Positions 1 through 8,689 of a stretch of DNA of 64,000 nt are shown here, in pieces; positions within the stretch are counted from its first letter, which is position 1; each line of letters starts with the position of its first letter. The notes under the pieces are model-generated. The model saw nothing but the letters and a program-made list of their open reading frames with translations. It made no database searches and was not told the origin of the DNA. This DNA is from Treponema primitia ZAS-1 (GTDB lineage Bacteria; Spirochaetota; Spirochaetia; Treponematales; Breznakiellaceae): assembly GCF_000297095.1 (NCBI RefSeq), contig NZ_AEEA01000057.1, positions 17,974-81,973 of the forward strand, written 5' to 3'. A program made the translations under genes and the position numbers.

Positions 1-1332
1 CTCCGCAGACCGAAGCCATGGAGGAGGAACCGTTGGACTCCATGATCTCCGAAACCACACGAATGGTGTAGGGGAATTCCGCCTTGGAGGGCACCATGGC
101 TTCCAGGGAACGGCGGGCCAGATTGCCGTGACCGATTTCCCGGCGGCCCGTACCCATACGGCCGGTCTCACCCACCGAATAGGGGGGGAAGTTGTAGTGG
201 AGGAGGAAGTTTTCCCGCTTATCCCCATCAATGTCGTCGAATATCTGTTCGTCAAAAACCGTACCCAGGGTGGTAACCACCAGGGCCTGGGTTTCACCCC
301 GGGTAAAGAGTGCGGAACCGTGGGTCCGGGGTAGTATCCCTACTTCACAGGTGATGTCCCGGATATCCTCGGTACCCCGGCCGTCCACTCGGACACCCTT
401 GTTCAGGATACCGGAACGGAGTATCTCGTACTGCATATCTTCGAAGAGGGCATCGAAGAGCTTCTTCTGGTTCTCGTCCTCAAGCTGGGCTTTATACTGG
501 GTGGCAAGATCCGCCTTAACTTCGTTGACCGCCAGATGCCGCTCCTGCTTACCCTTGAGGAAACAGGCGGTTTCCAGCCGGGGATAGGCGGCGGAACGAA
601 TAGCGTCGCCATGCTCCAAAGAGTAGGACACTTCGGTGAGGGGAAGCTTTTCCTTACCCGCAAGTTCCCGGAGCTTGTCCTGCAAATTACAGAGCTCGGT
701 GATCACCTGCTGGGCCTTTTCCAGGGCGGCAATCATCAGGTCCTCATCAACTTCCTTGGCCCCACCTTCCACCATGGTGATGCCTTCCTTGGTACCGGCA
801 ACCACGATTTCCAGTTTGGACTTTTCAATTTCCGGGTAGGTTGGATTAACGATGAGCTGACCATCCACGGAACAGATCCGAATCCCGGCCACGGGTCCGC
901 CGAAGGGGATGTCCGAAATATGGACCGCTGCGGAGGCGGCGATGATCGCCAGAATGTCCGGGGGGTTAAGCTGGTCCGTAGAAATAGTGGTGGGTACCAC
1001 CTGGATCTCCCGGCCGAATCGCTTATCAAAAAGGGGCCGCATGGGCCGGTCGATGAGCCGGGACACCAGGATTTCCTTGTCCTTGGGGCGGCTCTCCCGC
1101 TTGATGAAGCCCCCGGGGATCTTCCCGGCGGCGTAGTACTTCTCATTGTAATCCACCGTGAGGGGGACATAGTCCAGGCCCTCAACCGCATTGGATGATG
1201 AACAAACCGTGGCGATTACCACGGAACCCGCATATTGGGCGAACACAGAGCCGCCGGCCTGTTTCGCGATTTTACCGGTCTCAAGGATCAATTCCTTGCC
1301 GGCAATTTGATAACTTACTTTTTGAACCATAA
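1..1332 (-). CDS. pnp: Polynucleotide phosphorylase, 3' end outside window, frame broken at codon 5
   Basis: Phosphorolytic 3'-5' exoribonuclease of RNA decay. About 440 residues are visible: the first RNase PH domain, the helical linker and most of the second RNase PH domain (RVDGRGTEDIRD, later SNGSSSMASVCGG). The KH and S1 domains lie beyond position 1. The only plausible start is the ATG at 1330-1332, three bases after an AGGAG. Read from it, the frame gives MVQKK and then TAA. The PNPase frame (VSYQIAGKELILETGK) begins at 1318 and is reached only by a -1 shift in the run of seven A (plus-strand T 1319-1325). No other start lies in the correct frame upstream. Either one A is missing from the consensus or ribosomes/polymerase slip here. 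It follows rpsO, as in many bacteria, but behind a terminator. Confidence 0.93.
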
Positions 1333-1351
1333 ACTCCTGTCTTTTTTTCAA

Positions 1352-1400
1352 AAAACCGGCGCAGCTTTTCTACGAATATAAATTGTAAGCGGCGCCGGGC
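1352..1400 (-). terminator. Intrinsic terminator between rpsO and pnp
   Basis: On the minus strand CCGGCGC (1394-1400) pairs with GCGCCGG (1358-1364). The stem is extended after one mismatch by GCTT/AAGC and followed directly by six T (plus-strand A 1352-1357). It lies after the rpsO stop and only 20 bases before the pnp start, so pnp must rely on read-through or on processing of a longer transcript. I see no promoter between it and pnp. Confidence 0.75.
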
Positions 1401-1426
1401 TGAGACACATCCTATAGGCTGTGAAA

Positions 1427-1696
1427 CTACTTACGGAGACCTAAGTCCTTGATAAGGACCCGGTATTTCTCCAGATTAGTCCGCTGAAAATACTTCAGCA
1501 TACGCCGGCGTTGTCCGACGAGGATTAGTAAGCCCCGCTGACTGGACTTGTCCTTTTTGAATTGCTTACAATGCTCGGTGAGCTGGTTGATCCGCTCCGT
1601 GAGCAGGGCAATCTGTACTTCCGAGGTTCCGGTGTCTTTTTCGTTTTTACCGAACTTGTTTACAATGGAAGATACATTTTCTTTGTTTAAAGCCAT
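1427..1696 (-). CDS. rpsO: 30S ribosomal protein S15
   Basis: An 89-residue S15, the usual full length, starting MALNKENVSSIVNKFG and carrying the conserved GTSEVQIALLTERINQLTEH segment and the basic RGLLILVGQRRRMLKYF segment that contacts 16S rRNA helices 20-22. The protein is a primary binder in the small-subunit platform. It sits 12 bases after ribF and before a terminator and pnp. The rpsO-pnp pairing is widespread, and S15 represses its own mRNA in several bacteria; I did not find a convincing operator fold in the short leader here. Confidence 0.97.
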   Translation of the reverse strand: MALNKENVSSIVNKFGKNEKDTGTSEVQIALLTERINQLTEHCKQFKKDKSSQRGLLILVGQRRRMLKYFQRTNLEKYRVLIKDLGLRK

Positions 1697-1708
1697 TTAT
1701 TTACACTC

Positions 1709-2503
1709 CTATTGGGAACTACTTAAAAATTCAATGCGAAGGGCATTGAATGGTGAGGGAATAAAAAGTCCATCCGGACCAAGGGTAATCTCCGTTTCTA
1801 TTCCTTCCGGGGAATCCTTTTCGAAAAGCAATACCGGGTACCGGCCATAGGGCGGCATGATTCGGTTTTTGGAGGCCAAGTCAAAATAAAACCCGCCGGG
1901 TCCGGGGGCAGCGGATAGTCCGGCAAAATCGATTTCAACCCTTCGACCGAGAAGCTCCGCCGCCTCAACGAGGCTGCCGGCGGATATCGCGGTGCGGATA
2001 CGGCTTGAACTTATGCGCTCACCCCCGGACATCACGGACTCCACCACTTCCGTGGGGATTCCCGCCGCCAGGTTCATCTCTTTAATGAGCGCCGCATGAG
2101 TATCATGCCGGTAACCGCAACGAAAATTACTGCCAATTACCAAATAACGCAGATTACCCCGATCTTTTAACAGATCGATGAATTCCTTGCCCTTAAGTTT
2201 ACTGAATTTTTCAGAAAAGTCAATCATGACCGTAAGACCGACCCCCATTTGTTCGAACAAACGGAGTTTTTGGGCTATCCCCATGATATCTCCTTCATGG
2301 GTTTCGGGTCGCAGGATGAATTTTGGGCTCCGTTTAAAGCTTATCACCACCGGATATAGTCCGGAGGAAAGTACCTTTTCCAGTAACGCCCGGTGTCCCC
2401 GGTGGATTCCATCAAAAACCCCGATGGTCATGGCAACGCCATTTACGGCGGCTTCACCCAGGCTGCCTCTGGCGGCAAACTCCGCTAGGTCAAGCACTCG
2501 CAT
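1709..2503 (-). CDS. ribF: RibF-like FAD synthetase, flavokinase part degenerate
   Basis: The N-terminal half is a clear FMN adenylyltransferase with the nucleotidyl-transferase signature GVFDGIHRGH and the later SSSRIRTAISAGSL segment. The C-terminal ~90 residues should be the riboflavin kinase domain, but the usual GRxxGxPTAN motif is absent. FAD synthesis is therefore well supported and FMN synthesis is not. An upstream ATG at 2542 would give 13 extra residues deep inside truB. I prefer the ATG at 2503 (MRVLDLAEF), which leaves a 14-base overlap with the truB end. It belongs to the rimP-to-rpsO operon. Confidence 0.85.
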   Translation of the reverse strand: MRVLDLAEFAARGSLGEAAVNGVAMTIGVFDGIHRGHRALLEKVLSSGLYPVVISFKRSPKFILRPETHEGDIMGIAQKLRLFEQMGVGLTVMIDFSEKFSKLKGKEFIDLLKDRGNLRYLVIGSNFRCGYRHDTHAALIKEMNLAAGIPTEVVESVMSGGERISSSRIRTAISAGSLVEAAELLGRRVEIDFAGLSAAPGPGGFYFDLASKNRIMPPYGRYPVLLFEKDSPEGIETEITLGPDGLFIPSPFNALRIEFLSSSQ

Positions 2504-3392
2504 GGACATACCCATAAGACCAACGGTCAGACCAACGGTCATTGCCGGGACCTTGTTTTTTCACGAGTACCGCCACAAAGTCATGGTCACAAAATACTCC
2601 CAGAGACTCGGCAGCGGGGACATCCCCAAGCAGCGTATCCAGGGGCTTCCCCTGGCGCATACTTTTCGCAGCGCCTTCATCCACGGTAATCCGGGGTATA
2701 TCCAGGGCTTCGAAGGTATCCGCACCGATGGGGCGGATCGCCGCAGCCAAATCCGGGGCATCCATGGGAACCGCCTGGGCGATGTCAAACCCCGCTACCC
2801 GCTTCCGTTCCAGGGCGGACAGGTGGGCGCGGGAACCTGCGGCGATAGCTATGTCCCGGGCCAGGGAGCGGATATAGGCGCCCTTGGAACAGTGCACATA
2901 CACGCGGGCATCGGGGGGATCATAGGAGCGGAGCTCCAGGGCATGGATAGTCACGGGCCGCTTTTCCATCTTCACTTCCACACCGGACCGGGCAAGCTGG
3001 TAGGCCCGCTTCCCATCCAGGTGGATTGCCGAATAGGCCGGCGGGGCCTGCATAATATCGCCCCGGAATTGGCTCAGCGCCTGTTCCAGCGCTTCCCGGC
3101 TGGGCGGGTCCGCCTCGGCGATTGGCTCGCCCTCCGGGTCCAGGGTATCGGTTTCCACGCCGAAACGGATAAGCCCCTCGTAACGCTTATCGCAGCGGTC
3201 AAACCAGGGGCTCAGTTTTAAAGCCCAGCCAGCCAGTACCACCAGCAGGCCCGAGGCAAATTTATCCAGGGTACCGGTATGCCCTACCTTTGGGGTTCCC
3301 AGGGCTTTTTTTACCGCATTAAGGGAATCAAAGGAGGTATAGCCCGGGGATTTATTGAGCAGCAATATACCGGCGCTCCTATTGCCCGTCAT
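2490..3392 (-). CDS. truB: tRNA pseudouridine-55 synthase
   Basis: Converts U55 of the T-loop of tRNAs to pseudouridine. The TruB catalytic motif GHTGTLDKFASG places the nucleophilic aspartate at about residue 43. The later KGAYIRSLARDI motif is also typical. The open frame continues upstream to 3434, but the ATG at 3392 (MTGNRSAGILLLNKSPG) fits the family N-terminus and overlaps the rbfA stop by only 14 bases. The last residues contain the duplicated DRWS from a tandem repeat. Operon position between rbfA and ribF is the common bacterial order. Confidence 0.95.
   Translation of the reverse strand: MTGNRSAGILLLNKSPGYTSFDSLNAVKKALGTPKVGHTGTLDKFASGLLVVLAGWALKLSPWFDRCDKRYEGLIRFGVETDTLDPEGEPIAEADPPSREALEQALSQFRGDIMQAPPAYSAIHLDGKRAYQLARSGVEVKMEKRPVTIHALELRSYDPPDARVYVHCSKGAYIRSLARDIAIAAGSRAHLSALERKRVAGFDIAQAVPMDAPDLAAAIRPIGADTFEALDIPRITVDEGAAKSMRQGKPLDTLLGDVPAAESLGVFCDHDFVAVLVKKQGPGNDRWSDRWSYGYVHASA
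2518..2541 (-). repeat. 12-bp perfect tandem duplication in truB 3' end
   Basis: The 12-mer GACCAACGGTCA occurs twice head to tail (2518-2529 and 2530-2541). In truB it encodes a duplicated DRWS at the extreme C-terminus. In the overlapping ribF frame it duplicates TVGL upstream of the preferred start. Confidence 0.9.
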
Positions 3393-3732
3393 GTACAAGG
3401 CCCTCAATTTTTTGCACCAGTTCAAAACCCTCACGTATGCCCTGGTCTTCGTGAAACCGGAGCTTGGGGGTTTGGCGGAGGCGCATCATTTTTGCAAGCT
3501 GGGACTGGATAAAGCCGGCGGCACTCTGTAAGCCCTCGACTCCCGTGGCCAAGCCCGCAGATTTATAGCTTGAAACATAGGCATCGGCGTAGGCAAAGTC
3601 CCGGGAAACCGTAACCCTGGTTATGGAGAGAAAAGGATCAACCCGGGGGTCCTTCACCTTCCCTTCCACAATGAGAGCACCAACTTTTTCCTGGATAAGC
3701 CGCCCTACCCGTTCCGTTCTATATTCCGACAT
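3379..3732 (-). CDS. rbfA: 30S ribosome-binding factor A
   Basis: 117 residues, normal length. Family features are visible: an N-terminal helix (RTERVGRLIQEKVGALI), DPRVDPFLSITRVTVSRDFAYADAYVS, and RQTPKLRFHEDQGIREG near the C-terminus. Together these form the KH-like fold that binds the 16S 5' helix in late small-subunit maturation and cold adaptation. The gene starts three bases after the infB stop and overlaps truB, so translational coupling is likely. Confidence 0.95.
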   Translation of the reverse strand: MSEYRTERVGRLIQEKVGALIVEGKVKDPRVDPFLSITRVTVSRDFAYADAYVSSYKSAGLATGVEGLQSAAGFIQSQLAKMMRLRQTPKLRFHEDQGIREGFELVQKIEGLVHDGQ

Positions 3733-3735
3733 ATA

Positions 3736-6549
3736 TCAGTTGCTCGTTAATTTCCGGGCCACTTCCACAATTTCGAAGACCTCAAACTGATCGCCGACCT
3801 GGATAGCGTCAAAGCCCTCCAGACCGATACCGCACTCGTAACCGGCGGCAACTTCCCGGGCATCGTCCTTAAAGCGCCGCAGGGAGGCGATCTTTCCGGT
3901 ATGGATAACGATCTCGTCCCGGATAACATTGATGCTGGCGCTGCGCTTGACCGTACCGGTAAGGACGTAACAGCCGGCAATGGTTCCAATCTTGGGCACC
4001 TTGAAGGTATCCCGAACCTCCACCGAGGCGATGATCTCTTCCTTGGTATCGGGCTTGAGCATCCCCTCCATAGCCAGTTGGATTTCCTCCACCGCCTTGT
4101 AGATGATATTGTAACGCCGGATGTCTACCTTTTCCTGATCCGCCAGCAGCCTGGCCTTTGGTACGGGCCGCACGTTGAAACCGATGATGATGGCGTTTGA
4201 GGCGATGGCCAGATCCACATCCCCTTCGTTGATAGCCCCGGGGAGCGCCTGGATAACGTTAAGCCGCACTTCCTTGTTGGACAGCTTTTCTAAGCTTGCC
4301 CGGAGAGCTTCGGCGGAACCCTGAACATCGCTCTTGATGATGATCTTGAGTTCCTGGATGGCCCCGGCGCTGATGGTGTCCGAAAGGTTGTCCAGGGTGA
4401 TCTTCTTAATATTCTTGGCATCCTCAAAACGCTTTAACTCGTGGCGCTTGGCGGAAATACCCCGGGCTACCTTTTCGTCCTCCACCACCTGGAGTGGGTC
4501 CCCGGCGTCGGGAACACCCTCAAAGCCCAGGACTTCCACGGGCATGGCCGGGGTAGCTTCCTCAACCTTCGTTCCCTTATCGTCAAAGAGCGCCCGGACC
4601 TTACCAGGCCAGACACCGGCCACAAAGGAATCACCTATCCTGAGGGTCCCCCGCTCTATCATTACGGTGGCAACAATGCCGCGGCCATGGTCGATCCGGG
4701 ATTCCAGGACCTTTCCTTCGGCGCTGCGGTCAAAGTTTGACTTGAGATCAAGGATCTCCGCTTGCAACAGTATGGCGTCGATGAGTTTATCGATACCCTC
4801 TTTTCTGAGGGCCGAAAGTTCCACAAACATGGTCTGGCCGCCCCAGTCTTCGGGCATGAGCCCCAGATCGGAAAGCTGACTCTTAACCCGGTCGGGGTTA
4901 GCCTCGGGCTTGTCCATCTTGTTCACCGCCACGATGATGGGCACCTTGGCGTCCTTGGCGTGGTTGATGGCCTCAATGGTCTGGGGCATGACCCCGTCGT
5001 CGGCGGCAACCACCAGGACCACGATATCCGTAACCTGGGCGCCCCGGGCCCGCATATGGGTAAAGGCTTCGTGTCCCGGCGTATCGAGGAAGGCGATCTT
5101 CCCATGGGGGGTATCCACCGTATAGGCGCCGATATGCTGGGTTATACCGCCAAATTCGCCGGAAACCACGTCGGCGCTGCGGATAGCGTCCAGGAGCTTG
5201 GTCTTTCCGTGATCCACATGGCCCATGACGGTAACTACCGGAGGCCGGTGGATCAGGGATGCGTCATCGTCGGATTCGGTGGTGATCAAAGTCTCGTCAT
5301 AAAGACTGACGATCTTCACGTCCGCACCAAATTCCGCCGCCAGAATGGTGGCGGTTTCCGCGTCGATCTGCTGGTTGATGGTAACCATCATACCCATACT
5401 CATGAGTTTATGGATCAGGTCCGAAGCCTTAAGGTTCATTTTTCTGGCCAGCTCGGAAACCGAAATCACTTCCATTATGTCGATGGACTTGGGCACCGGG
5501 TTGGCGATCTGGGTAATCTTCTTCTTAGTCTGGAGGAGTTTTTCCTCCATCTCCTGTTCTTTCCGCTGGTAAACCGCCCTCTTGGCTTTAAAGGACTTCT
5601 TAATCGGTCCCTTGTTATCAGCCAAAGGAGGCGGGGGCGGAGACATACCGTTGCGCCCGCCGGGACCGCCGGGCCTGCCGCCCTGACCAAAGCCCCCGGG
5701 CCTGCCGCCCTGACCAAAACCCCCGGGCCTGCCGCCCTGGTTAAACCCGCCGGGACGATTACCCTGAAAACCGCCAGGACGAGGTCCGCCCTGGTTAAAA
5801 CCGCCGGGGCGAGGTCCGCCCTGGTTAAAACCACCGGGACGAGGTCCGCCTTGGTTAAAACCGCCGGGGCGAGGTCCACCCTGATTAAAACCACCGGGAC
5901 GAGGTCCGCTTTGACCAATACCGCCGGAACCGCTGTAGGGACGGGGACCACCGGGAACCGATCCTTCAGGACGGGGCCCCACAGGGCGGCCGCCAACCCT
6001 GCCGGCAGCGCCTACAGGCCGCGGCTGGAAGGGCGAACCGGATCGAGGCGATCCGTTATCGTCCCGGGACGAGTGGTTTCCCACAGGACGGCCGCCAACT
6101 CTGCCGGCCGCCGCCACCGGACGCTGGGTATTGGGCAGGGAACTTACACGGTTTTCTCCCGTCTTTTCCCCATCAGCCGGGGATTTTACTTCACCGGGTG
6201 TACCGGAAGCATCCTGCACGCTTGTTTCAGCCGCCGGAATCTTCACTTTAGGAGTTGAAGCAACAGACTCCCCCTCCGGAACCGTACCCCGGGAAGCTGT
6301 CCCCAAGGGGGTGGTGACCACAATTTTTGGCTGAGCTTTCTTTACAGGAACCGGAACACCAGGAAGGGCAGCCTTTTTCTTGATCACAACCACCTTACGG
6401 CGTTGGTCACCATGCTCCGGTGCCGGAACGCCCTTGGGGACTCCCTCAGCGGGAAGCTGTGCCGGAAGTACTGAAAACTCCTGCTCACTCTTCTGATGTT
6501 TAATGAGCTCTACTTTTGGTCTTTGCGTAGTGTCTAATTCCTCAGCCAT
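3736..6549 (-). CDS. infB: Translation initiation factor IF-2, with Gly/Pro/Arg/Asn repeat linker
   Basis: 937 residues. The GTPase places fMet-tRNA on the 30S subunit. G1 (GHVDHGKTK) is at about residues 443-451, followed by G3 DTPGHEAF and G4 NKMDKP, then the beta-barrel and the C-terminal fMet-tRNA domain ending EVARKLTSN. The N-terminal ~330 residues are low complexity. Residues ~209-299 are a run of decapeptides of the form PGGFNQGGPR that decays into PGGFGQGGR. Such linkers are variable in IF-2, but this one is long and unusually regular, resembling RGG/GGFNQ RNA-binding tracts. It starts 9 bases after nusA. Confidence 0.97.
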   Translation of the reverse strand: MAEELDTTQRPKVELIKHQKSEQEFSVLPAQLPAEGVPKGVPAPEHGDQRRKVVVIKKKAALPGVPVPVKKAQPKIVVTTPLGTASRGTVPEGESVASTPKVKIPAAETSVQDASGTPGEVKSPADGEKTGENRVSSLPNTQRPVAAAGRVGGRPVGNHSSRDDNGSPRSGSPFQPRPVGAAGRVGGRPVGPRPEGSVPGGPRPYSGSGGIGQSGPRPGGFNQGGPRPGGFNQGGPRPGGFNQGGPRPGGFNQGGPRPGGFQGNRPGGFNQGGRPGGFGQGGRPGGFGQGGRPGGPGGRNGMSPPPPPLADNKGPIKKSFKAKRAVYQRKEQEMEEKLLQTKKKITQIANPVPKSIDIMEVISVSELARKMNLKASDLIHKLMSMGMMVTINQQIDAETATILAAEFGADVKIVSLYDETLITTESDDDASLIHRPPVVTVMGHVDHGKTKLLDAIRSADVVSGEFGGITQHIGAYTVDTPHGKIAFLDTPGHEAFTHMRARGAQVTDIVVLVVAADDGVMPQTIEAINHAKDAKVPIIVAVNKMDKPEANPDRVKSQLSDLGLMPEDWGGQTMFVELSALRKEGIDKLIDAILLQAEILDLKSNFDRSAEGKVLESRIDHGRGIVATVMIERGTLRIGDSFVAGVWPGKVRALFDDKGTKVEEATPAMPVEVLGFEGVPDAGDPLQVVEDEKVARGISAKRHELKRFEDAKNIKKITLDNLSDTISAGAIQELKIIIKSDVQGSAEALRASLEKLSNKEVRLNVIQALPGAINEGDVDLAIASNAIIIGFNVRPVPKARLLADQEKVDIRRYNIIYKAVEEIQLAMEGMLKPDTKEEIIASVEVRDTFKVPKIGTIAGCYVLTGTVKRSASINVIRDEIVIHTGKIASLRRFKDDAREVAAGYECGIGLEGFDAIQVGDQFEVFEIVEVARKLTSN
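5655..5925 (-). repeat. 30-bp coding repeats in infB
   Basis: Five near-identical 30-bp units encode PGGFNQGGPR, followed by shorter degenerate versions (PGGFQGNR, PGGFGQGGR). Differences between units are mostly third-position changes, so protein sequence is conserved more than DNA sequence. The array is likely to vary in copy number by slippage. Confidence 0.9.
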
Positions 6550-6558
6550 GATCCACCT

Positions 6559-8133
6559 TTATTCGTCCTCGAATTCAAAACTCAATCCGATACCGCAACT
6601 CGGACAATTGGTCATATCCACGGTTATCTTTGCGCCGCATTCAGGACATTCATACTCTTCGTCGGTCTTATCATCAGATTCCTTAGATTCAGAACCTTCA
6701 ATGGCAAGACCGGCTTCCCCTTCGGTAACGGCTTCTTCGTCGCCATCGGCGACGCCACCGGCGATGCCACCAGCTTCGGCATCCCCCGTTTCTTCGGAAT
6801 TCTCTTCTTCGTAGGATTCCTCAGCCGCCTCTTCTTCCACCACTTCCACAAACTCTTCGATGAGCTGGCGAAGGGCGACAACCTGTTCCGCCGTAATCCC
6901 CTTAAGCTGACCCGTTTCCTCTTCCGCCAGGGAAAGGAAATCTTCTATAAAGTCGATATTGTTTTCCAGTAAAGCGGCGGCGACCTGGGCATCCACTCCG
7001 GGAAGCTCGGATATCCGGGAAAGTTCTTCCCCGTAGCCTTCGGCATCCCCAAACAGTTCCGATACCGCCCGCCGGGATTCTGAGGCTATATCCATTTCCT
7101 CAAACTGGGCATCGGTTTTAACATCGATATTCCAGTCCACCAGCCGGTTTGCCAGCCGCACATTGAGCCCCTGTTTGCCGATAGCCAGGGACAGCTGGGA
7201 ATCGTTCACCACCGCCAGGGCCTGATGTTTACCCTCATCCATGATGACCACGTCCCGAACCTCCGCCGGAGACAGGGCATTTTTTATAAACCTTCGGGGA
7301 TCCGGATCGAATTTAAGGATATCGATCTTTTCCCCCTCCAGTTCCCGAATCACCGCCTGGATACGCACACCCTTAAGGCCCACACAGGCCCCCACGGGAT
7401 CCACATCTTCCCGGTTGGAATACACCGCCAGTTTGGTACGGTACCCCGGTTCCCGGACAATCTTGTGGATTTCCACGGTTTTATCATAAACCTCGGGCAC
7501 CTCAAGCTCAAAAATTGCCCGCACAAAATCCGTATGGGTTCGGGAAAGTACCACCTGAAGCCCTGCGGGGGTCTTGTTAACATCGGTAATCAGGGCTTTG
7601 ATACGGTCATTAACATGGTAAACTTCCCGGGGGGATTGGTATTTCTTGGGGAGTGTCCCCTCAACCTTGCCCAGGTCCACATAGATGGTCCCGTTCCGCT
7701 CCCGCTGATAGTACCCAATGATGATTTCCCCCACCTTATCCTTGTATTCCGAATACAGGCTGTCCTTCTGGATTTCCCGGATGGACTGGTGGGCGGTCTG
7801 TTTGGCGCTCTGAACCGATATACGATCAAAGTCCCTGGGGTCTACTTCAATAAGAAGTTCATCCCCGATTTCCGCTTCCGGGTCGAGTTCCCTGGCTTCC
7901 TCCAGGTCTATCTCCGAAACCGGATCGTAAACCCCGTCAACAATCTTCTTTTGGGCATAAATCGATACTTCTGTATTTGTATCGTTAAACCGGACTATGG
8001 CGTTTTCCGCATTGCCAAAACGTCGTTTATAGGCCGCCAAAAGGGTATTTTCTATGGTTCTTAGGACAAGCTCCTCGGACATACCCCTGTCCTGGATAAG
8101 CTGGTGGATTGCTTCCGACATATCTGTTGCCAC
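6559..8133 (-). CDS. nusA: Transcription factor NusA with acidic linker and C-terminal zinc ribbon
   Basis: 524 residues. The order is an N-terminal RNAP-binding domain (SEAIHQLIQDRGMSEELVLR), an S1 domain, and two KH domains (VGACVGLKGVRIQAV and AIGKQGLNVRLANRLV). One helix-hairpin-helix-like repeat (ISELPGVDAQVAAALLEN) follows, then ~60 very acidic residues. The protein ends in a four-cysteine zinc ribbon: CPEC at 496-499 and CPSC at 510-513. NusA acts in pausing, termination and antitermination. The tail is not part of the classical E. coli or B. subtilis architecture. It starts 4 bases after rimP. Confidence 0.96.
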   Translation of the reverse strand: MATDMSEAIHQLIQDRGMSEELVLRTIENTLLAAYKRRFGNAENAIVRFNDTNTEVSIYAQKKIVDGVYDPVSEIDLEEARELDPEAEIGDELLIEVDPRDFDRISVQSAKQTAHQSIREIQKDSLYSEYKDKVGEIIIGYYQRERNGTIYVDLGKVEGTLPKKYQSPREVYHVNDRIKALITDVNKTPAGLQVVLSRTHTDFVRAIFELEVPEVYDKTVEIHKIVREPGYRTKLAVYSNREDVDPVGACVGLKGVRIQAVIRELEGEKIDILKFDPDPRRFIKNALSPAEVRDVVIMDEGKHQALAVVNDSQLSLAIGKQGLNVRLANRLVDWNIDVKTDAQFEEMDIASESRRAVSELFGDAEGYGEELSRISELPGVDAQVAAALLENNIDFIEDFLSLAEEETGQLKGITAEQVVALRQLIEEFVEVVEEEAAEESYEEENSEETGDAEAGGIAGGVADGDEEAVTEGEAGLAIEGSESKESDDKTDEEYECPECGAKITVDMTNCPSCGIGLSFEFEDE

Positions 8134-8137
8134 GAGC

Positions 8138-8662
8138 CTAAACCTCCCGCAAATAATCTAATGTATAATCTAGTTTCGCCTTAGCGATAACATCATAAGC
8201 GATTTCCGTCATACCATCCTTTCCTTTAAGAACAACCCCTTTTTCATCCGCAGACCGGAGTACACCCCCGGTCCAATCGGAAATATCCGTACGGTAACAC
8301 CGCACACCCCGACCGATATAATGCACAAATTCCGATCCATCCTTGATGACCCGGTCTATACCGGGGGAGCTAAGCTCCATATACAGATCCTGCCCGGGAA
8401 AGGCCGATTCCAGGCAGGGAATCATGGCGCGATGCGCTTTGGAACAATCGTCCACCCCAACTACCGTATTAGCGCCTTTCCCAACGGTTTTACACACCAC
8501 CACCCGCAGCTGAATTCGCCCGCCGGGCGAACCGCTGCCTTTATGGCGGGAGAGGGTCAACTCTACCAGGTCCATTCCCAAATCCTGCGCCACGGACTCC
8601 AGGGTCTTATAGAGGAGACCTGTCTCATCCCCGGTGTTGGCCTGTCTGGGGGTATACTGCAT
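8138..8662 (-). CDS. rimP: Ribosome maturation factor RimP
   Basis: 174 residues. The YlxS/RimP family has an N-terminal alpha/beta domain (TLESVAQDLGMDLVELTL...LRVVVCK, then VDDCSKAHRAMIPCLE and YMELSSPGIDRVIKDGSEFVHYIGR) followed by an SH3-like C-terminal domain. It is needed for 30S maturation and is classically the first gene of the nusA-infB operon, as here. The frame start at 8662 follows a purine-rich GGGTGTGGA segment. The leader contains a terminator hairpin. Confidence 0.93.
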   Translation of the reverse strand: MQYTPRQANTGDETGLLYKTLESVAQDLGMDLVELTLSRHKGSGSPGGRIQLRVVVCKTVGKGANTVVGVDDCSKAHRAMIPCLESAFPGQDLYMELSSPGIDRVIKDGSEFVHYIGRGVRCYRTDISDWTGGVLRSADEKGVVLKGKDGMTEIAYDVIAKAKLDYTLDYLREV

Positions 8663-8689
8663 TCCACACCCTTTTTTACCGGAAAAGTC

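Noticed and set aside
5780..5925. 30-bp repeats suggestive of a CRISPR array
   Set aside because: There are no spacers; the units are contiguous and in frame within IF-2.
4762..6258. 498-codon plus-strand ORF opposite infB
   Set aside because: It is the antisense shadow of a GC-rich coding repeat; composition is low complexity, there is no ribosome-binding site, and the minus strand encodes a clear IF-2.
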